Source: Spiroplasma endosymbiont of Poecilobothrus nobilitatus
GTDB taxonomy: Bacteria; Bacillota_I; Bacilli_A; Mycoplasmatales; Mycoplasmataceae
DNA: 64,000 nucleotides
Direction: 5' to 3'
Assembly: GCF_964030655.1 (NCBI RefSeq)
Contig: NZ_OZ034915.1
Span: 1,240,001-1,304,000, forward strand
The position numbers and the translations under genes were made by a program. Below are positions 42,822 through 54,217 of this stretch, in pieces; the stretch's first letter is position 1; the number at the start of each line of letters is the position of its first letter. Under the pieces are notes generated by a model that searched no databases, was not told the origin of the DNA, and was given only the letters and a program-made list of their open reading frames with translations.

Positions 42822-43493
42822 TTATTTTCCTGCTTTCTTATAATTACATACTACTTCATAAATCTTAGTTACTGTTTGTTCAAGTGTTAACTTACTACTA
42901 TCCACAATAATTGCATCAGGAGCAATTTTTAATGGTCCAACCGCTCGGGTTGTGTCAACATAATCTCGTTCTTTTAATTTAGCAGTAATTTCTGCCAAAT
43001 TATTTGGAACAATATGGTTTTCTTGATTTTGATTTCATCGGCGGTTAGCTCGCGCTGTAATACTCGCTGTTAAGTAAATTTTCACTTCGGCACCAGGGAG
43101 AACAACGGTGGTAATATCTCGCCCAACAACAACATTAACTTTTTTAATCACTAATTTTCGTTGCAGACAAACCATTGCTGCTCGAATAAAATCAATTCCA
43201 GTAATTTTGTTGATATTATCCAAAACAAGATCAGTTTGCAACTTATCAGTAATATCTTCACCATTGACATAAACACGGTTATTAATCACTTGATACTTAA
43301 AGTTTGTTAATTGTGCTTGCAACTGATGATGATTTGTAAAATCAACTCCAACTTTTACACAAAAATAAGTAAAAGCACGGTAAGTTAACCCAGTATCAAT
43401 AAACTGATAATTTAGTTTTTTGGCCAATTCATAACCAGCAGAAGATTTTCCACTACCAGCGGGGCCATCAATCGCAATATTTATTTTCATCAT
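42822..43493 (-). CDS. cmk: Cytidylate kinase
   Basis: 223 residues. Phosphorylates CMP/dCMP. P-loop IDGPAGSGKSSAGYELAKKL at the N-terminus, FIDTGLTYRA substrate-binding region and VVGRDITTVVLPGAEVKIYL. UGA-Trp near 43033. Starts at an ATG-ATG pair after GAGGAG; the second ATG (43490) is better spaced. cmk-der coupling is common in low-GC Gram-positive relatives. Confidence 0.95.
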
Positions 43494-44210
43494 CTACTCC
43501 TCTATTTTATATAACATAAAGATTAAAACTAAACAAATAGCTAATAAAACAACAAGCAAAAGCATAGTACTAAATAACATTTTATAAACTGGTTTTATTT
43601 TTTGATAAACAACTAATACATTATTATGTTTTTCTTCTAAAAGAGCGCTTGATTCTTTTAGCATTTCTGCTGTTGATCGTTGATCATTTTTACGTATATG
43701 TGCAATTGTACTAAATTCAATATTAGCTGAATTAATTTTAAAATCACTATTTTCTGCTTGAATTTTATCACTTACTCGATGATAAGTAATTTTTTCTGCT
43801 AAAATACTTTCTAAAATTGCTTCATATTTTTGATATGTTGGTTTATTTAACAATGTTTCAGCAATTAAAATATTATGCATAACATCACCAGCATCTTGGA
43901 CATTTTTTTGATTAGTTTGAATTGTTGCTTTAGTTGTATTAACAACTTGTTCTAGCAATTGTTGCAAATCATATTTAAAATCAGATTGGTACGGTTGTTC
44001 ATCTGGGTTTTTATCCAAATATACTTTTTCTCAACTAAATTCTTCTTCAAAATCTGATTTAACACTACCAAAAAAATTATCATCAATAGCGTTTAATTTC
44101 GCCATGTAACTATTAATTACTTGACTTGTTTGATTAATTTCTTGATCAATCTCAATTTCTTTCTTAATCATTTCACGTAGCTGGGCAAATTTCTCCATTC
44201 TAGTTTCCAT
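43494..44210 (-). CDS. Hypothetical protein with C-terminal membrane anchor
   Basis: 238 residues. A mostly helical, charged, probably coiled-coil region ends in one hydrophobic segment (MLFSTMLLLVVLLAICLVLI) near residues 205-225, followed by a very short tail: a tail-anchor-like layout. Starts METRMEKFAQ after GGAGG. The stop abuts the cmk start, so it heads the cmk-der-gpsA run. No domain recognised. Confidence 0.7.
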
Positions 44211-44305
44211 GTTAAACCTCCAACTTTTTTAAACTACATTAAAATTATATATTATTATTAAAATTTTTGTTATTATTATAGTAAATAAATAATGGAGTGA
44301 TAAAT

Positions 44306-44551
44306 ATGGAAAATCGTGATATATCAAAAAAAAGAACATATGTAAATACTGACTTATGTATTTCTTGTGGTAGCTGTATTATGATTGATGAAACTGAAAC
44401 ATTTTTTATGGATGATGATGGTTTTGCAAATACAATTGATAATGATAAGGAGATAGTGGAAGCACAAATGGTGTGTCCAACGGCAGCAATTTTTATTAAA
44501 ACATTAGAAGAATTTAAAGAAAATCGGAAAAGTAGTCTTGATACTGATTAA
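44306..44551 (+). CDS. Ferredoxin, [4Fe-4S] type
   Basis: 81 residues. Cysteines CISCGSC (residues 18, 21, 24) plus a distal CP (near residue 58) bind one [4Fe-4S] cluster. The acidic composition (ETETFFMDDDGF) fits a single-cluster bacterial electron carrier. ATG at 44306 follows GGAG with correct spacing; the in-frame GTG at 44297 overlaps that site. Divergent from the 43494-44210 gene. Confidence 0.92.
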   Translation: MENRDISKKRTYVNTDLCISCGSCIMIDETETFFMDDDGFANTIDNDKEIVEAQMVCPTAAIFIKTLEEFKENRKSSLDTD

Positions 44552-44585
44552 AAAAATGTTTTATAAAAATTATAAAACATTTTTT
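44551..44585. terminator. Bidirectional terminator between ferredoxin and dUTPase genes
   Basis: AAAAAATGTTTTATA/TATAAAACATTTTTT, a 15-bp arm pair with a 4-base loop, suited to convergent genes. Confidence 0.85.
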
Positions 44586-45094
44586 AATAATTATTTTCTT
44601 GGCGAGTAAAATTAATTTTATTTTTTTATTATAGGCGGTAAGTAAATAATCTTCAGTAAATTTTAACTGTTCAGCAATTATTAAATACTGATTTAAAACT
44701 TTAAAATAAACTTCTGATATCTGATTTTTAATTAGTTCTGTTGCAACAGCAAAACAATCTAAATAAAGTTTTGTCAAATTAATATTTTCCTCACAATATT
44801 TCATTGTGGTATTGATATGCTTTAAAGTCAACGGTTAAACTATTACCAATACTAATTAAAAAATGAATTACATGAATATATTCTTCTAATAAAATATCTT
44901 TTGCTGAAGCTGGTTTGACACTTCAATATTTAAAATCACGTTGTTCATTAATAAATTCTGATAACTCAAATAAAAAAGCTAAAATTCGTTTCTCAAATGT
45001 TTCATTATCATTCTTTAATTTTGTAGAAAACTCTTGATATTTATAAAATATACCTAAAATTAGGTATATTTTTAATATAAGAGGTGAATAATTA

Positions 45095-45381
45095 ATGGAA
45101 AAAATAATTGAAGAATTAATAAATAGTTTAACAGATGATTAATTTTTATAATTTCATGAAAAAGTCAAAAAAAAAGCAGAATTAATTAAAAAACAAAAAC
45201 GCTTTAATGAAATTGATCAAAAATTTAGGGATAAAGGTATTAAATGTCCTAATTGTCAATCTTTTTATTGTGTTAAAAATGGTCATAATTCTGAAGGAAA
45301 ACAAAAATATTTATGCAAAAAATGTCGTGCTAGTTTTGATTCTTTTCGTGATCATTTTACGTATTGAAGTCATTTAAATTA
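45095..45381 (+). pseudogene. IS-C transposase N-terminal fragment
   Basis: Starts MEKIIEELINSLTDD, then TAA replaces a Gln codon and another TAA replaces a Glu codon three codons later. The zinc ribbon is still readable. Cut by IS-A copy 10. Confidence 0.83.
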
Positions 45382-45410
45382 TGGAATGGCAACACTTTTT
45401 AGGGCACTTT

Positions 45411-46190
45411 TTATATAGACATTTGTTTTCTAAAAGTAACTGGAGATAAATAATTTAAACTGCCATGAATTCGAATATTGTTATATCAATGCACAAAATC
45501 AAAAAGTTCGTATTTTAATTGTGTTAAATTTTTAAATTTTTTACCCTTAATAAATTCAGTTTTAAAAGTTTTGTAAGTTGTTTCAGCCACAGCATTATCA
45601 TAAGGGCAGCCTTTATTGCTTAATGATCTTTTAATATTAAAAGTTATTAAAATTTCATCAATGATTTTATTTTTAAACTCATTACCACGATCAGTATGAA
45701 ATAGAGTTATTTGATTTAATGGTCGTGTTATTTTATGAAAAGCTTGTTGGACTAGTTCGGCTGTTTTATTCGGCCCAGCACTATAACCAATTATTTCACG
45801 ATTAAACAAGTCAATTAATAAACAAATATAATGTCATTTAGCGCCAACTTGAACATATGTTAAATCACTAACAATAACTTCATTAGGTTTTTTGTTGTTA
45901 AATTGACGATTTAAAATATTATTAATTTGGTCATTATTGACTGTTGTTTTATGATTATGATATTTTAATTTGGTGTATTTAGAAACCAAATTATTTTTGA
46001 TCATAAAGAATCTGATTTTTCGCCGCGATAAGATGATATCTTTTCTGTTTAAAATAACTTTAATTTTGCGAGCCCCATAAATTTTGCGACTTTTATTAAA
46101 GGCACTGATAATTTATTGTTCATAATTATTAACTTGCTTGTTAATACATTTATTAGTTTGATAATAATACGTTGATTTTAATAAACCCAA
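45411..46190 (-). pseudogene. IS3-type transposase OrfB with nonsense codon
   Basis: A Glu codon is TAA at 46113-46115. The remainder, including catalytic D, D and E, matches intact copies. Confidence 0.84.
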
Positions 46191-46243
46191 AATCTTACAT
46201 ATTTTTCTTACTGAATATTTTGTTTTGTTGTTATTAATTATTG

Positions 46244-46408
46244 TTATTTTTTGGCCATTATCAGTGCGGCTTGCTTTAAAATGTCATTTTCCATTTTCAA
46301 GTCTTTAAGTTCTTTTCGTAAAGTTATTATTTCATTTTCTTCTAGTGTGCGATTGTCTTTTGCTTTAAATGAACCAGAATTATTATAATTTTTAACTCAA
46401 CTATAAAT
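46244..46408 (-). pseudogene. IS3-type OrfA, N-terminus missing
   Basis: Only the C-terminal 54 codons or so remain, including the [15 protein letters not shown] end and slip site. Confidence 0.8.
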
Positions 46409-46606
46409 TAGAATGGCAACGCTTTTTAGGACACTTTTTATATAGACATTTTTTTTCTAAAAGTAACTGGAGATAAATAATTTAAACTGCCATGAATTCG
46501 AATATTGTTATATCAATGCACAAAATCAAAAAGTTCGTATTTTAATTGTGTTAAATTTTTAAATTTTTTACCCTTAATAAATTCAGTTTTAAAAGTTTTG
46601 TAAGTT
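46409..46606 (-). mobile_element. IS-A copy 11, right-end fragment
   Basis: 198 bp with a mutated terminus (TAGAATGG for TGGAATGG) and the last orfB codons. Cut by IS-A copy 12. Confidence 0.85.
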
Positions 46607-46687
46607 TGGATAGGCTACAATTATTAGGACCATAATTATATAGACTTCAAAATTAGATAAAATTATTAAGAAAGAAGGAATATAAAA

Positions 46688-46966
46688 ATGGGAAATAAAA
46701 CTTCATACTCTGAAGAATTTAAAAAACAAATTGTCATGCTATATAAAAATGGTAAAAGTGTTATTAATCTAGGGCAAGAATATAATTTACCAAAACCAAC
46801 TATTTATAGTTGAGTTAAAAATTATAATAATTCTGGTTCATTTAAAGCAAAAGACAATCGCACACTAGAATAAAATGAAATAATAACTTTACGAAAAGAA
46901 CTTAAAGACTTGAAAATGGAAAATGACATTTTAAAGCAAGCCGCACTGATAATGGCCAAAAAATAA
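46688..46966 (+). pseudogene. IS3-type OrfA with nonsense codon
   Basis: A Glu codon in TLEENE is TAA at 46871-46873, removing the C-terminal third and the slip site from translation. Confidence 0.84.
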
Positions 46967-47019
46967 CAATAATTAATAACAACAAAACAAAATATTCAGT
47001 AAGAAAAATATGTAAGATT

Positions 47020-47799
47020 TTGGGTTTATTAAAATCAACGTATTATTATCAAACTAATAAATGTATTAACAAGCAAGTTAATAATTATGAACAAGAAATT
47101 ATCAGTGCCTTTAATAAAAGTCGCAAAATTTATGGGGCTCGCAAAATTAAAGTTATTTTAAACAGAAAAGATATCATCTTATCGCGGCGAAAAATCAGAT
47201 TCTTTATGATCAAAAATAATTTGGTTTCTAAATACACCAAATTAAAATATCATAATCATAAAACAACAGTCAATAATGACCAAATTAATAATATTTTAAA
47301 TCGTCAATTTAACAACAAAAAACCTAATGAAGTTATTGTTAGTGATTTAACATATGTTCAAGTTGGCGCTAAATGACATTATATTTGTTTATTAATTGAC
47401 TTGTTTAATCGTGAAATAATTGGTTATAGTGCTGGTCCGAATAAAACAGCCGAACTAGTCCAACAAGCTTTTCATAAAATAACACGACCATTAAATCAAA
47501 TAACTCTATTTCATACTGATCGTGGTAATGAGTTTAAAAATAAAATCATTGATGAAATTTTAATAACTTTTAATATTAAAAGATCATTAAGCAATAAAGG
47601 CTGCCCTTATGATAATGCTGTGGCTGAAACAACTTACAAAACTTTTAAAACTGAATTTATTAAGGGTAAAAAATTTAAAAATTTAACACAATTAAAATAC
47701 TAACTTTTTGATTTTGTGCATTGATATAACAATATTCGAATTCATGGCAGTTTAAATTATTTATCTCCAGTTACTTTTAGAAAACAAATGTCTATATAA
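47020..47799 (+). pseudogene. IS3-type OrfB with nonsense codon
   Basis: A Glu codon is TAA at 47701-47703, removing the last 33 residues. A Ser-to-Leu change lies near the start. Confidence 0.83.
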
Positions 47800-47992
47800 A
47801 AAGTGCCCTAAAAAGTGTTGCCATTCCAAATATTAAAAGTTTATATAATTTTCTTTTAAAATTATCATATTGATGATTTTTTTTATTTCATCAAGAGTTT
47901 TCTACAAAATTAAAATTATCATTTAAATTAAATTTTGTTAAAATGTACTTATCTAATTTTTTTAGTTTTCTAACAAATAATTAAAAGTATTG

Positions 47993-49552
47993 TTACTTAA
48001 CATTTTTACTAATCTCCTTTGCAGTTCTCATTTGTCCTAAAATTGCTTTTGCACTAGGAACCTTATCATATTTCTTTACAATTCGCCCTGTTAACGAAGC
48101 AATAATTCGTTCTGAAGCAAATGGATCGCGTGGGTCATAAATTCAAGCATTATTAAAAATTGTTTCTACATTTTCTGCTCCCATTGTCCCAATGACAATA
48201 GCATGAAAGCGATTCCGACGTTGTTTTAATAAATTTATCTTTGTTATTAAATCAGGTGATAAATCAGAAGTTAAAAAGTCACTAATTAATAATAAATCAG
48301 CATTAAAATATTCATTACTATCCATTACTGTTAAAGTATGTTCTAATACTGGCTCAACATCTGTATCCCCAGCAAAACTTTTTGACAAAAATTCAATTAA
48401 TTTTGGTAGTGAATCTTTTAAAGAAGATAAATTATAAACGTCTAAACTTTTAGAAAAATTAATCATGTAGCAAGGCCGATGCTCTGCTAAAGCAATTTTT
48501 GCAATTGCTAAAGAAAGGGCTTTGGCAATTTGTTCAGGACTACCTCGCATTGAATAAGAGGTATCAATTGATAAAATGATTGGTCCTTTTTCTTCAGGAA
48601 CATATGTTTCAATTGTTCGTAATTTAATTTGTTCTTTGGGAACTTTATCTTGTGATAAAAATTCAAATGTTGTTAATTTTCCCTCAATATATTTTTTATA
48701 AAAAATATATTTTAAAACTGGATCTTTTAATAAAACTAATTCGACGGGAAACATATGTTCTAAATCCTTAGATTCAGTTGCCCCAATAATTTCTTCTGGT
48801 GAAGAACCAATTGGTTTTCATTCATAATCCATTACAATTTCTTCTAAAATTCGTTGTTCAATTAAATTACTTTCACCTTGGAAACGCCCTAATAATGTTG
48901 CAATTTCCATAATTGCTAGATTAGTTTCCAAAAATTTTGCAAACTTATCAATAGCTGACATATTAAGACCTTTTTTTAGTTCTGCTGGATTTCATATTTT
49001 GCCAAAAAAGTTTCATACTGTTTTTAATAGACTATTAGCTTTATTATAAATTTCTACTTTATTATATAAATCTTGCATAAACTTTGTTCTTAATTCTTCA
49101 ATTTTTGCAAAACGATAATCATTAATTCTTTTAATTAAAATGGATTCTCAAATTCCAATAAAATCACGAAATAACATATTTGGATTATTGTTTTGTTTTT
49201 TATTAAATTCATAACGATAATAATTTAGCCGATCATAAAATGGTGAATTAACTTTAAATAAAAAATCTTGTGTTGAAGCATAATTCTTTTTTAAACCATC
49301 ATAACCATTAACTTTAATCCAATGAAATAAATAAATTTCTTTTTCAATATTTGAATCTAACTTAATTTTCATAATTTCATTTTCAATTTGGTAATCATAA
49401 AAATTATTAATAGCTTGGTCAAACATTTCACTTAATCAACGGTTCGTTGTTTTCATCAGAGCAAACCTTGGATTAACTAAATCCGTATTTTTTAATGCTG
49501 TTAACTTATTAGCTAGTTGAACTCCCGCTTTTTGCTCTAAATATGGATTCAC
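47993..49552 (-). CDS. viaA: VWA-domain protein, ViaA-like
   Basis: 519 residues with UGA-Trp codons. The helical N-terminal half (residues 1-300) is followed by a von Willebrand A domain with the MIDAS motif DTSYSMRGSPEQIAKAL near residue 330 and a later DLLLISDFLTSD strand. The end includes WIYDPRDPFASERII. It lies immediately downstream of a RavA-type ATPase gene (26 bp gap), the same pairing and similar sizes as RavA-ViaA in enterobacteria. GTG start after AAGGGAGGAT. In E. coli the pair has been linked to respiratory Fe-S proteins and membrane lipids; the role here is unknown. Confidence 0.85.
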
Positions 49553-49578
49553 GTTAAATCCTCCCTTGTTTTACTCAT

Positions 49579-51120
49579 TTAATTTTTTGTTGATTGTTCA
49601 AAATTACTATTATTTATTTTTTGCTCTGGGTTTGAAAAATGTTCTAACTCTAACCCATCTTCATTAAAATTTATTTTATTATCACTAAAGGCATTATTAA
49701 CTGCTAACATAAAACGTTCTTTAAAAAAGAGACAATTTAAAGATAATAATCGTTCCTTTTCATCCGGAAAAGCAGTTGTTAAACTATCAATTTCCCGTTC
49801 AACAGCTAAAATTCTTTTTTCAAGTTTCGAATTATTATCCACTTTTGAATTTTTAATTTCAATTTTAATTTCTTCATTTGTTTTAATAATTTTAAAAGTA
49901 CTATCATTAACATAACTAATCTCTGTTTGCAAAACATCTGCCATATTATCTAAATCTTCACCATAATATAATTCGATTAATGTGGGTTGTGTCTTATTAT
50001 GACGAGCATCAATGAAATCCTCAACACGAATAAAGCAAATTGGATACTGTTGATTTTTTCAAAAAATTCGATGAAATGTTCCTTGTAATTTCCCATCAAA
50101 AACATCCAAATATTCACTTTTGCGACTATTAACTTCTTGGATATCTTCATATCGAGATGATAATTCTTCTAATTCTTTGCTTAAACGATTCTTTTTTTCA
50201 CGAACATCATACGTTAAATCATCTAAATAAAATTCATTAAAAATAGCATTATATGTTTCTTCTTGTTGTTCATCATCTCAAATACAATATGGAATGACTA
50301 ACCAATCAGCTTTATCAACTGTATCACGACCATTATAAAATGCTGAAGATTTCATTAAACGAGCAATCTTCTTTCAACGACGATCTGAAATATAATATTC
50401 ACCTTCAGTAGCAATATACATTGCTTTTCGAAATCGAGAAATAAAATCAAAAGTTACTGGTGTTATTTTAATCTTATTAATTTCTTTTCGTCATGTATCA
50501 TATTCTTCATGTGTAATTTGTAAAGCTTCATCAACTTTTACATCCAATTCAGTTACTCCAGCAATCATATCATTAAAGTTTTCTTCATCTTTTAGCCCTT
50601 GTGCAATATAACGAATAATAAAACGGTCATATAAAGCTTCAAGACCTTGCCCTTCTGCTGGCAACTCATTTGACGCTGAAATTAATAATTTCATTGGCAC
50701 TTTTATATCTACTCCAGCATTACGAAAAATCTTTTCATTAATAATTGTTAATAAAGTATTTTGAATTGATGGTCCTGCTTTTCAAATTTCATCTAAGAAT
50801 ACAATTTCGGCGGTTGGTAAATATTTATCAATTAAGCGCTTATACACTCCTTTTTGTAAATCTTCAATTGAGATTGGTCCAAAAATTTCTTCTGGTGTCG
50901 AAAAACGATTCATTAAATATTCAAAAATAGTACCATTTTTAAAAGCATGTTTTAAACGACGAGAAACTAACGATTTAGCAATTCCGGGTTTTCCTAAAAG
51001 AAAAATTGATTCACCACTTAGCATCGCTAACATTGCTAAATTAAAAATTTCTTCTTTTTCATAAACATTTTGTTGTAATTGTTTGGTTAATTCTTCTAAT
51101 CTTTCTGTAAGTGACATCAT
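49579..51120 (-). CDS. ravA: MoxR-family AAA+ ATPase, RavA-like
   Basis: 513 residues including UGA-Trp codons. Walker [11 protein letters not shown] at residues 41-50, then [20 protein letters not shown], closely resembling E. coli RavA. Walker B IVFLDE near 106-111, [16 protein letters not shown] and [20 protein letters not shown]. The C-terminal region (about 300-513) is helical with a charged tail, corresponding in position to the LARA/triple-helix part of RavA. Start ATG-ATG preceded by GGAGAAAAGAAGA. Probably a hexameric chaperone-like ATPase working with the VWA protein next door. Confidence 0.9.
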
Positions 51121-51134
51121 TGTCTTCTTTTCTC

Positions 51135-51803
51135 CTAAACTTCTAAATTAATTCTTCGTTTAACATCATCTGATTTAACAATTAAGAGGCATGCTCCAAC
51201 AATTCAAATAAAAGTAATTATTAGAACCAAAACAATAAAAAATAATAATCAAATATTAATTGGTTCAGCGGGATTTCCTTTAATACTTCCTAGAATCAAT
51301 AAAATTGCACATAAAATTTCAACAAATAAAAAATATAAAATTGCTAACATAATATAAGCAATACCTCATCCATAAATAGCACCAGCAGTTCGGACCATTG
51401 TCATCGGAATAAAATATAATAAACTAAATAATAAACTAAGAAATAAAAACCCATAACTTAAAAGGTCTTTAACATAAATCTCAGCAAAAACTTTAATATT
51501 TGGATCAAGATAATTACTTAAAGAAACTAAAATTGCCTTTTGACCAATAAAATAAGCTAAAACAATTGCTACTAACTGTCCAAAAATAATAAAACTTCGC
51601 CCTACTCGTTCAAGTGGACTATCCCAAAACATTCGTCGTTGTGAAAAATCATTGTGTTGAGTTGGTGAAAAATAACTAAAACGTTTCTGCTCTTGTTTAG
51701 ATAATTCTTTAACTTCCTCCTCATATTTTCGGCGTTCTTCTTCAGTATCAAGCAACTCTAAATCTGGAAATTTACTTCCATATGTTGGCTTATTTTTAAA
51801 CAT
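51135..51803 (-). CDS. Four-helix membrane protein, operon paralogue family
   Basis: 222 residues. The charged N-terminal 60 residues ([20 protein letters not shown]) lead to FSYFSPTQ...[23 protein letters not shown]. About four membrane segments follow. The aromatic-T/S-x-E-x-x-A/G-R pattern before helix 1 recurs in the genes at 54218 and 54989, so they look like paralogues. ATG 51803 is chosen for its AAGGGGG site; the upstream in-frame ATG 51830 has none. Ends 14 bp before ravA. Confidence 0.7.
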
Positions 51804-51862
51804 TTTGTTCCCCCTTTGGTATTTAACCATATTTTAATTTGTGTAAACATTTTAACATTTTC

Positions 51863-51874
51863 CCTAAATTTAGG
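51863..51874. promoter_or_regulatory. Palindrome between possible -35 and -10 of the 51803 gene
   Basis: CCTAAATTTAGG is a perfect 12-bp palindrome. On the minus strand it lies between TTGCCT and an extended -10 TGTTAAAAT with 17-nt spacing. It could be an operator; evidence is pattern only. Confidence 0.35.
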
Positions 51875-51892
51875 CAATTAAATTATTTTTTG

Positions 51893-52000
51893 GGTCGTAT
51901 AAAGAAAATAAGGGTTTTTATTTTTAAATGTTATTTAGTTTAATAAATTAAAAAGGTATTTTTTTTATTTGTCTAAAACCCTTATTTTCTTTATACGACC
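51893..52000. repeat. 26-bp perfect inverted repeat with 56-bp spacer
   Basis: Arms at 51893-51918 (starting GGTCGTATAAAGAAAATAAG) and 51975-52000 are exact reverse complements. On the minus strand the first arm encodes the last residues (LGRIKKIRVLDK) of a broken gene, whose stop is in the loop. May act as a large terminator or be a miniature element. Confidence 0.85.
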
Positions 52001-52113
52001 TAAATTATCTGGTTTTGCAACCCAATTAGAATCAACTAATGCTTTTGACAATTGTGAATTAACCTTTTTTGTAATTTTATAATCTAACAAAATAGCATTT
52101 GCTCATGGATTTT

Positions 52114-53261
52114 TTTAATTTTGTAGAAAACTCTTGATTAAATAAAAAAAATCATCAATATGATAACTTTAAAAGAAAATTATATAAACTTTTAATATTG
52201 TTATTTAACTTTTTTATACGTTAAAATATAATACCGATGATTGTTGGTTTGGCGTTAAACCTTTATGCTGGTATTTTCATTTTCAGAGATTTAAATAATT
52301 TTGAATGTTCGTGAAACCTAAGCCATGATAATGAATTAAGGATTCTTTAAGATTTGATTGTAATTTACTAATTTTATTTAACTTACGATAACTAGCATCA
52401 GGATTTGTAATAGTTTTAGTTGCTAATAAAATAGAATTTGTTTGTTTTGCTACTAATAAATATAATGGTTGCATGTCAGAAATAATAATTGAATTTTCTT
52501 TGATTAATTGTTTATTAATATTTTCAATAATTCACTGTTTTTGTAATCGTTTTGTGTTGGTTGATTTAACATAAATATTATTATTGCTATCAACAGCCAT
52601 TTGAATACAACATTTAGTGTTGGTTGAAAATGAATCAAGATGAATTTTTCTTTTATCAAATTTATCTTTAAAATTACCTTTGTGGATTTCTTTAATAAAT
52701 GTTTCATCGATTTGAATTTGGCCATTTAACGTTTTAAATTTTAATTGGGTGTTTTCTAATTGTTTTGATTTCATTATTTTTTGGCGATTATATCAAGCGG
52801 TTTTCGGTGATGTTTTAATAAAGCGGGAAATCATTTTACTAGATTGGCCTAATAATGAAATTTGAATCAATAAATTTCACTGTTCATAATTTAAATGACT
52901 TCAATACGTAAAATGATCACGAAAAGCATCAAAACTAGCACGACATTTTTTGCATAAATATTTTTGTTTTCCTTCACGATTATGACCATTTTTAACACAA
53001 TAAAAAGATTGACAATTAGGACATTTAATACCTTTATCCCTAAATTTTTGATCAATTTCATTTAAGCGTTTTTGTTTTTTAATTAATTCTGCTTCTTTTT
53101 TGAATTTTTCATGAAATTCTAAAAATTAATCATCTGTTAAAATATTTATTAATTCTTCAATTATTTTTTCCATTAATTATTCACCTCTTATATTAAGAAT
53201 ATACCTAATTTTAGGTATATTTTATAAATATTAAATATCAAGAGTTTTCTACAAAATTAAA
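52114..53261 (-). mobile_element. IS-C copy g
   Basis: Both termini are present; target duplication TGGATTT(T) on each side within the interrupted gene. A small AATATTA-type insertion lies near the 5' end. Confidence 0.9.
52214..53173 (-). pseudogene. IS-C transposase with nonsense codon
   Basis: Full-length frame but a Gln codon is TAA at 53126-53128, 16 codons from the start. Zinc ribbon and IQIDETFIKEI remain. Reinitiation downstream cannot be excluded. Confidence 0.83.
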
Positions 53262-53510
53262 GTGGATTTTTATCATGATAAAAAGAAGCGGCAATAATTT
53301 AGTAAATAACTCCACCTAACCCAGCAGTAATTGCTATTATTGCAATAATAGCAAAAAGATTTAAATTTGCTTTCCGAGAAATTTTTCGACGAACTGGTTG
53401 AGTTGTTAATTCCGCCACATTATTATTGTTATCTTCTTTTTTCATTAATACACTCTCCTCTAATATTTATTATATTATTCTTGTTTAGGTGATTTTAAAA
53501 CTTCTTATTG

Positions 53511-54203
53511 TTATTGCTCTTCTAAAACAGGTTTTTGCACATAAATATTTTTTTCCTTTAAATGATTTAAACTATACTTTTCTTTATTATAATTAATTGT
53601 TTCTAATTCAACAAGGCGCTGACGTTGTAATTCTAAAGTTGCTAATTTTGTTTCTACTTGTTTCATTTGTTCTTCATCTGCTAAATACTCAAATTTTTTT
53701 CGTAAAATTCATTGTTTTTTTACTTCACGTCATAATAAAAAATATGATAAAAAAATTACTAAAAAACAAATAATAAGTAAAGTAAAACCCACAATAAAAT
53801 AATTATTAATAGTATTAAACATATTCATAAAAATTACTGCTAAGGTAAAACATGTTGTATAATATGTTACTGCAAAAATACTTGAAATAATAATTCAACT
53901 TTTAAAACTAGCTGCTTTTTTTAATTTTACATATGGCAAACCAATAAAACAAAAGAAAAAACAAGCACAAATCAGACCAACAATACCAGCAATAATATAA
54001 TGTAATTCATAAGTTCGATGGGAAATAACACCTGTTAAATTTTTAATATTATTATAAGCCATTGCACAACCAGCACTAATAAAATAACCCATAAAAGTTC
54101 CTAAAATTGAAAAACTAATAACTAATAAACGTGCCGCAACTTCAATTCGTGTATTTCATTGGAGTGCTAATTCATCTCGTTTTGAACTAATTTTTGTTAA
54201 CAT
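53511..54203 (-). CDS. Membrane protein with C-terminal coiled coil
   Basis: 230 residues. Four membrane segments (residues about 25-150) are followed by a charged helical tail (RKKFEYLADEEQMKQVETKL...) likely forming a cytosolic coiled coil. After the TAA at 53511-53513 the same frame has CAA, another TAA, then EVLKSPKQE and TAA, so the original protein may have been 17 residues longer. ATG at 54203 follows GGAGAAAAACT. Part of the ravA-upstream membrane cluster. Confidence 0.7.
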
Positions 54204-54217
54204 AATAGTTTTTCTCC

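Larger units (their letters stand above)
45382..46408 (-). mobile_element. IS-A copy 10, left end truncated
   Basis: Right terminus present at 45382. Truncated within orfA at 46408 where a second IS-A right end begins. Confidence 0.9.
46607..47828 (+). mobile_element. IS-A copy 12 (IS3-type)
   Basis: 1222 bp with both termini, inserted in or recombined with IS-A copy 11. Confidence 0.93.
45013..47915 (+). mobile_element. IS-C copy e carrying three nested IS-A pieces
   Basis: Outer IS-C ends are at 45013 and 47915, flanked by TTATCATT (45005-45012 and 47916-47923). The interior is filled by IS-A copies 10, 11 and 12. Only the first 370 bp and last 85 bp of IS-C remain. Confidence 0.88.
44584..48003 (-). 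pseudogene. dut: Dimeric dUTPase (all-alpha NTP pyrophosphatase), split by IS elements
   Basis: The 5' piece is 47916-48003: ATG 48003 after AAAGGAG, with LDKYILTKFNLNDN. The 3' piece is 44584-45012, with ETFEKRILAFLFELSEFINE, ILLEEYIHVIHFLISIG and the typical end KINFTRQENNY. The ELSEF and EEYIHVIHF motifs supply the acidic metal ligands. The pieces join exactly across an 8-bp duplication TTATCATT made by IS-C. Further damage: a stop and frameshift in the first 20 codons, a frameshift near 44830 and another near 44625. The ATG overlaps the viaA stop region, so dut was the last gene of the ravA-viaA operon. The enzyme hydrolyses dUTP to keep uracil out of DNA. Confidence 0.8.
51965..53445 (-). 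pseudogene. Membrane-anchored protein interrupted by IS-C
   Basis: The 5' part (53262-53445) starts MKKEDNNNNVAELTTQPVRR with a basic stretch and a membrane segment (LFAIIAIIAITAGLGGVIY), followed by TAA at 53299-53301. The 3' part (51965-52113) reads WANAILLDYKITKKVNSQLS to DK and stop. IS-C copy g lies between, with TGGATTT repeated on both sides. It was one member of the membrane-protein operon upstream of ravA. Family unknown. Confidence 0.65.

Noticed and set aside
44514-44831. 105-codon ORF as an independent hypothetical gene
   Set aside because: It is part of the dUTPase remnant read through a frameshift and over the terminator; upstream codons in another frame carry the conserved dUTPase motifs.
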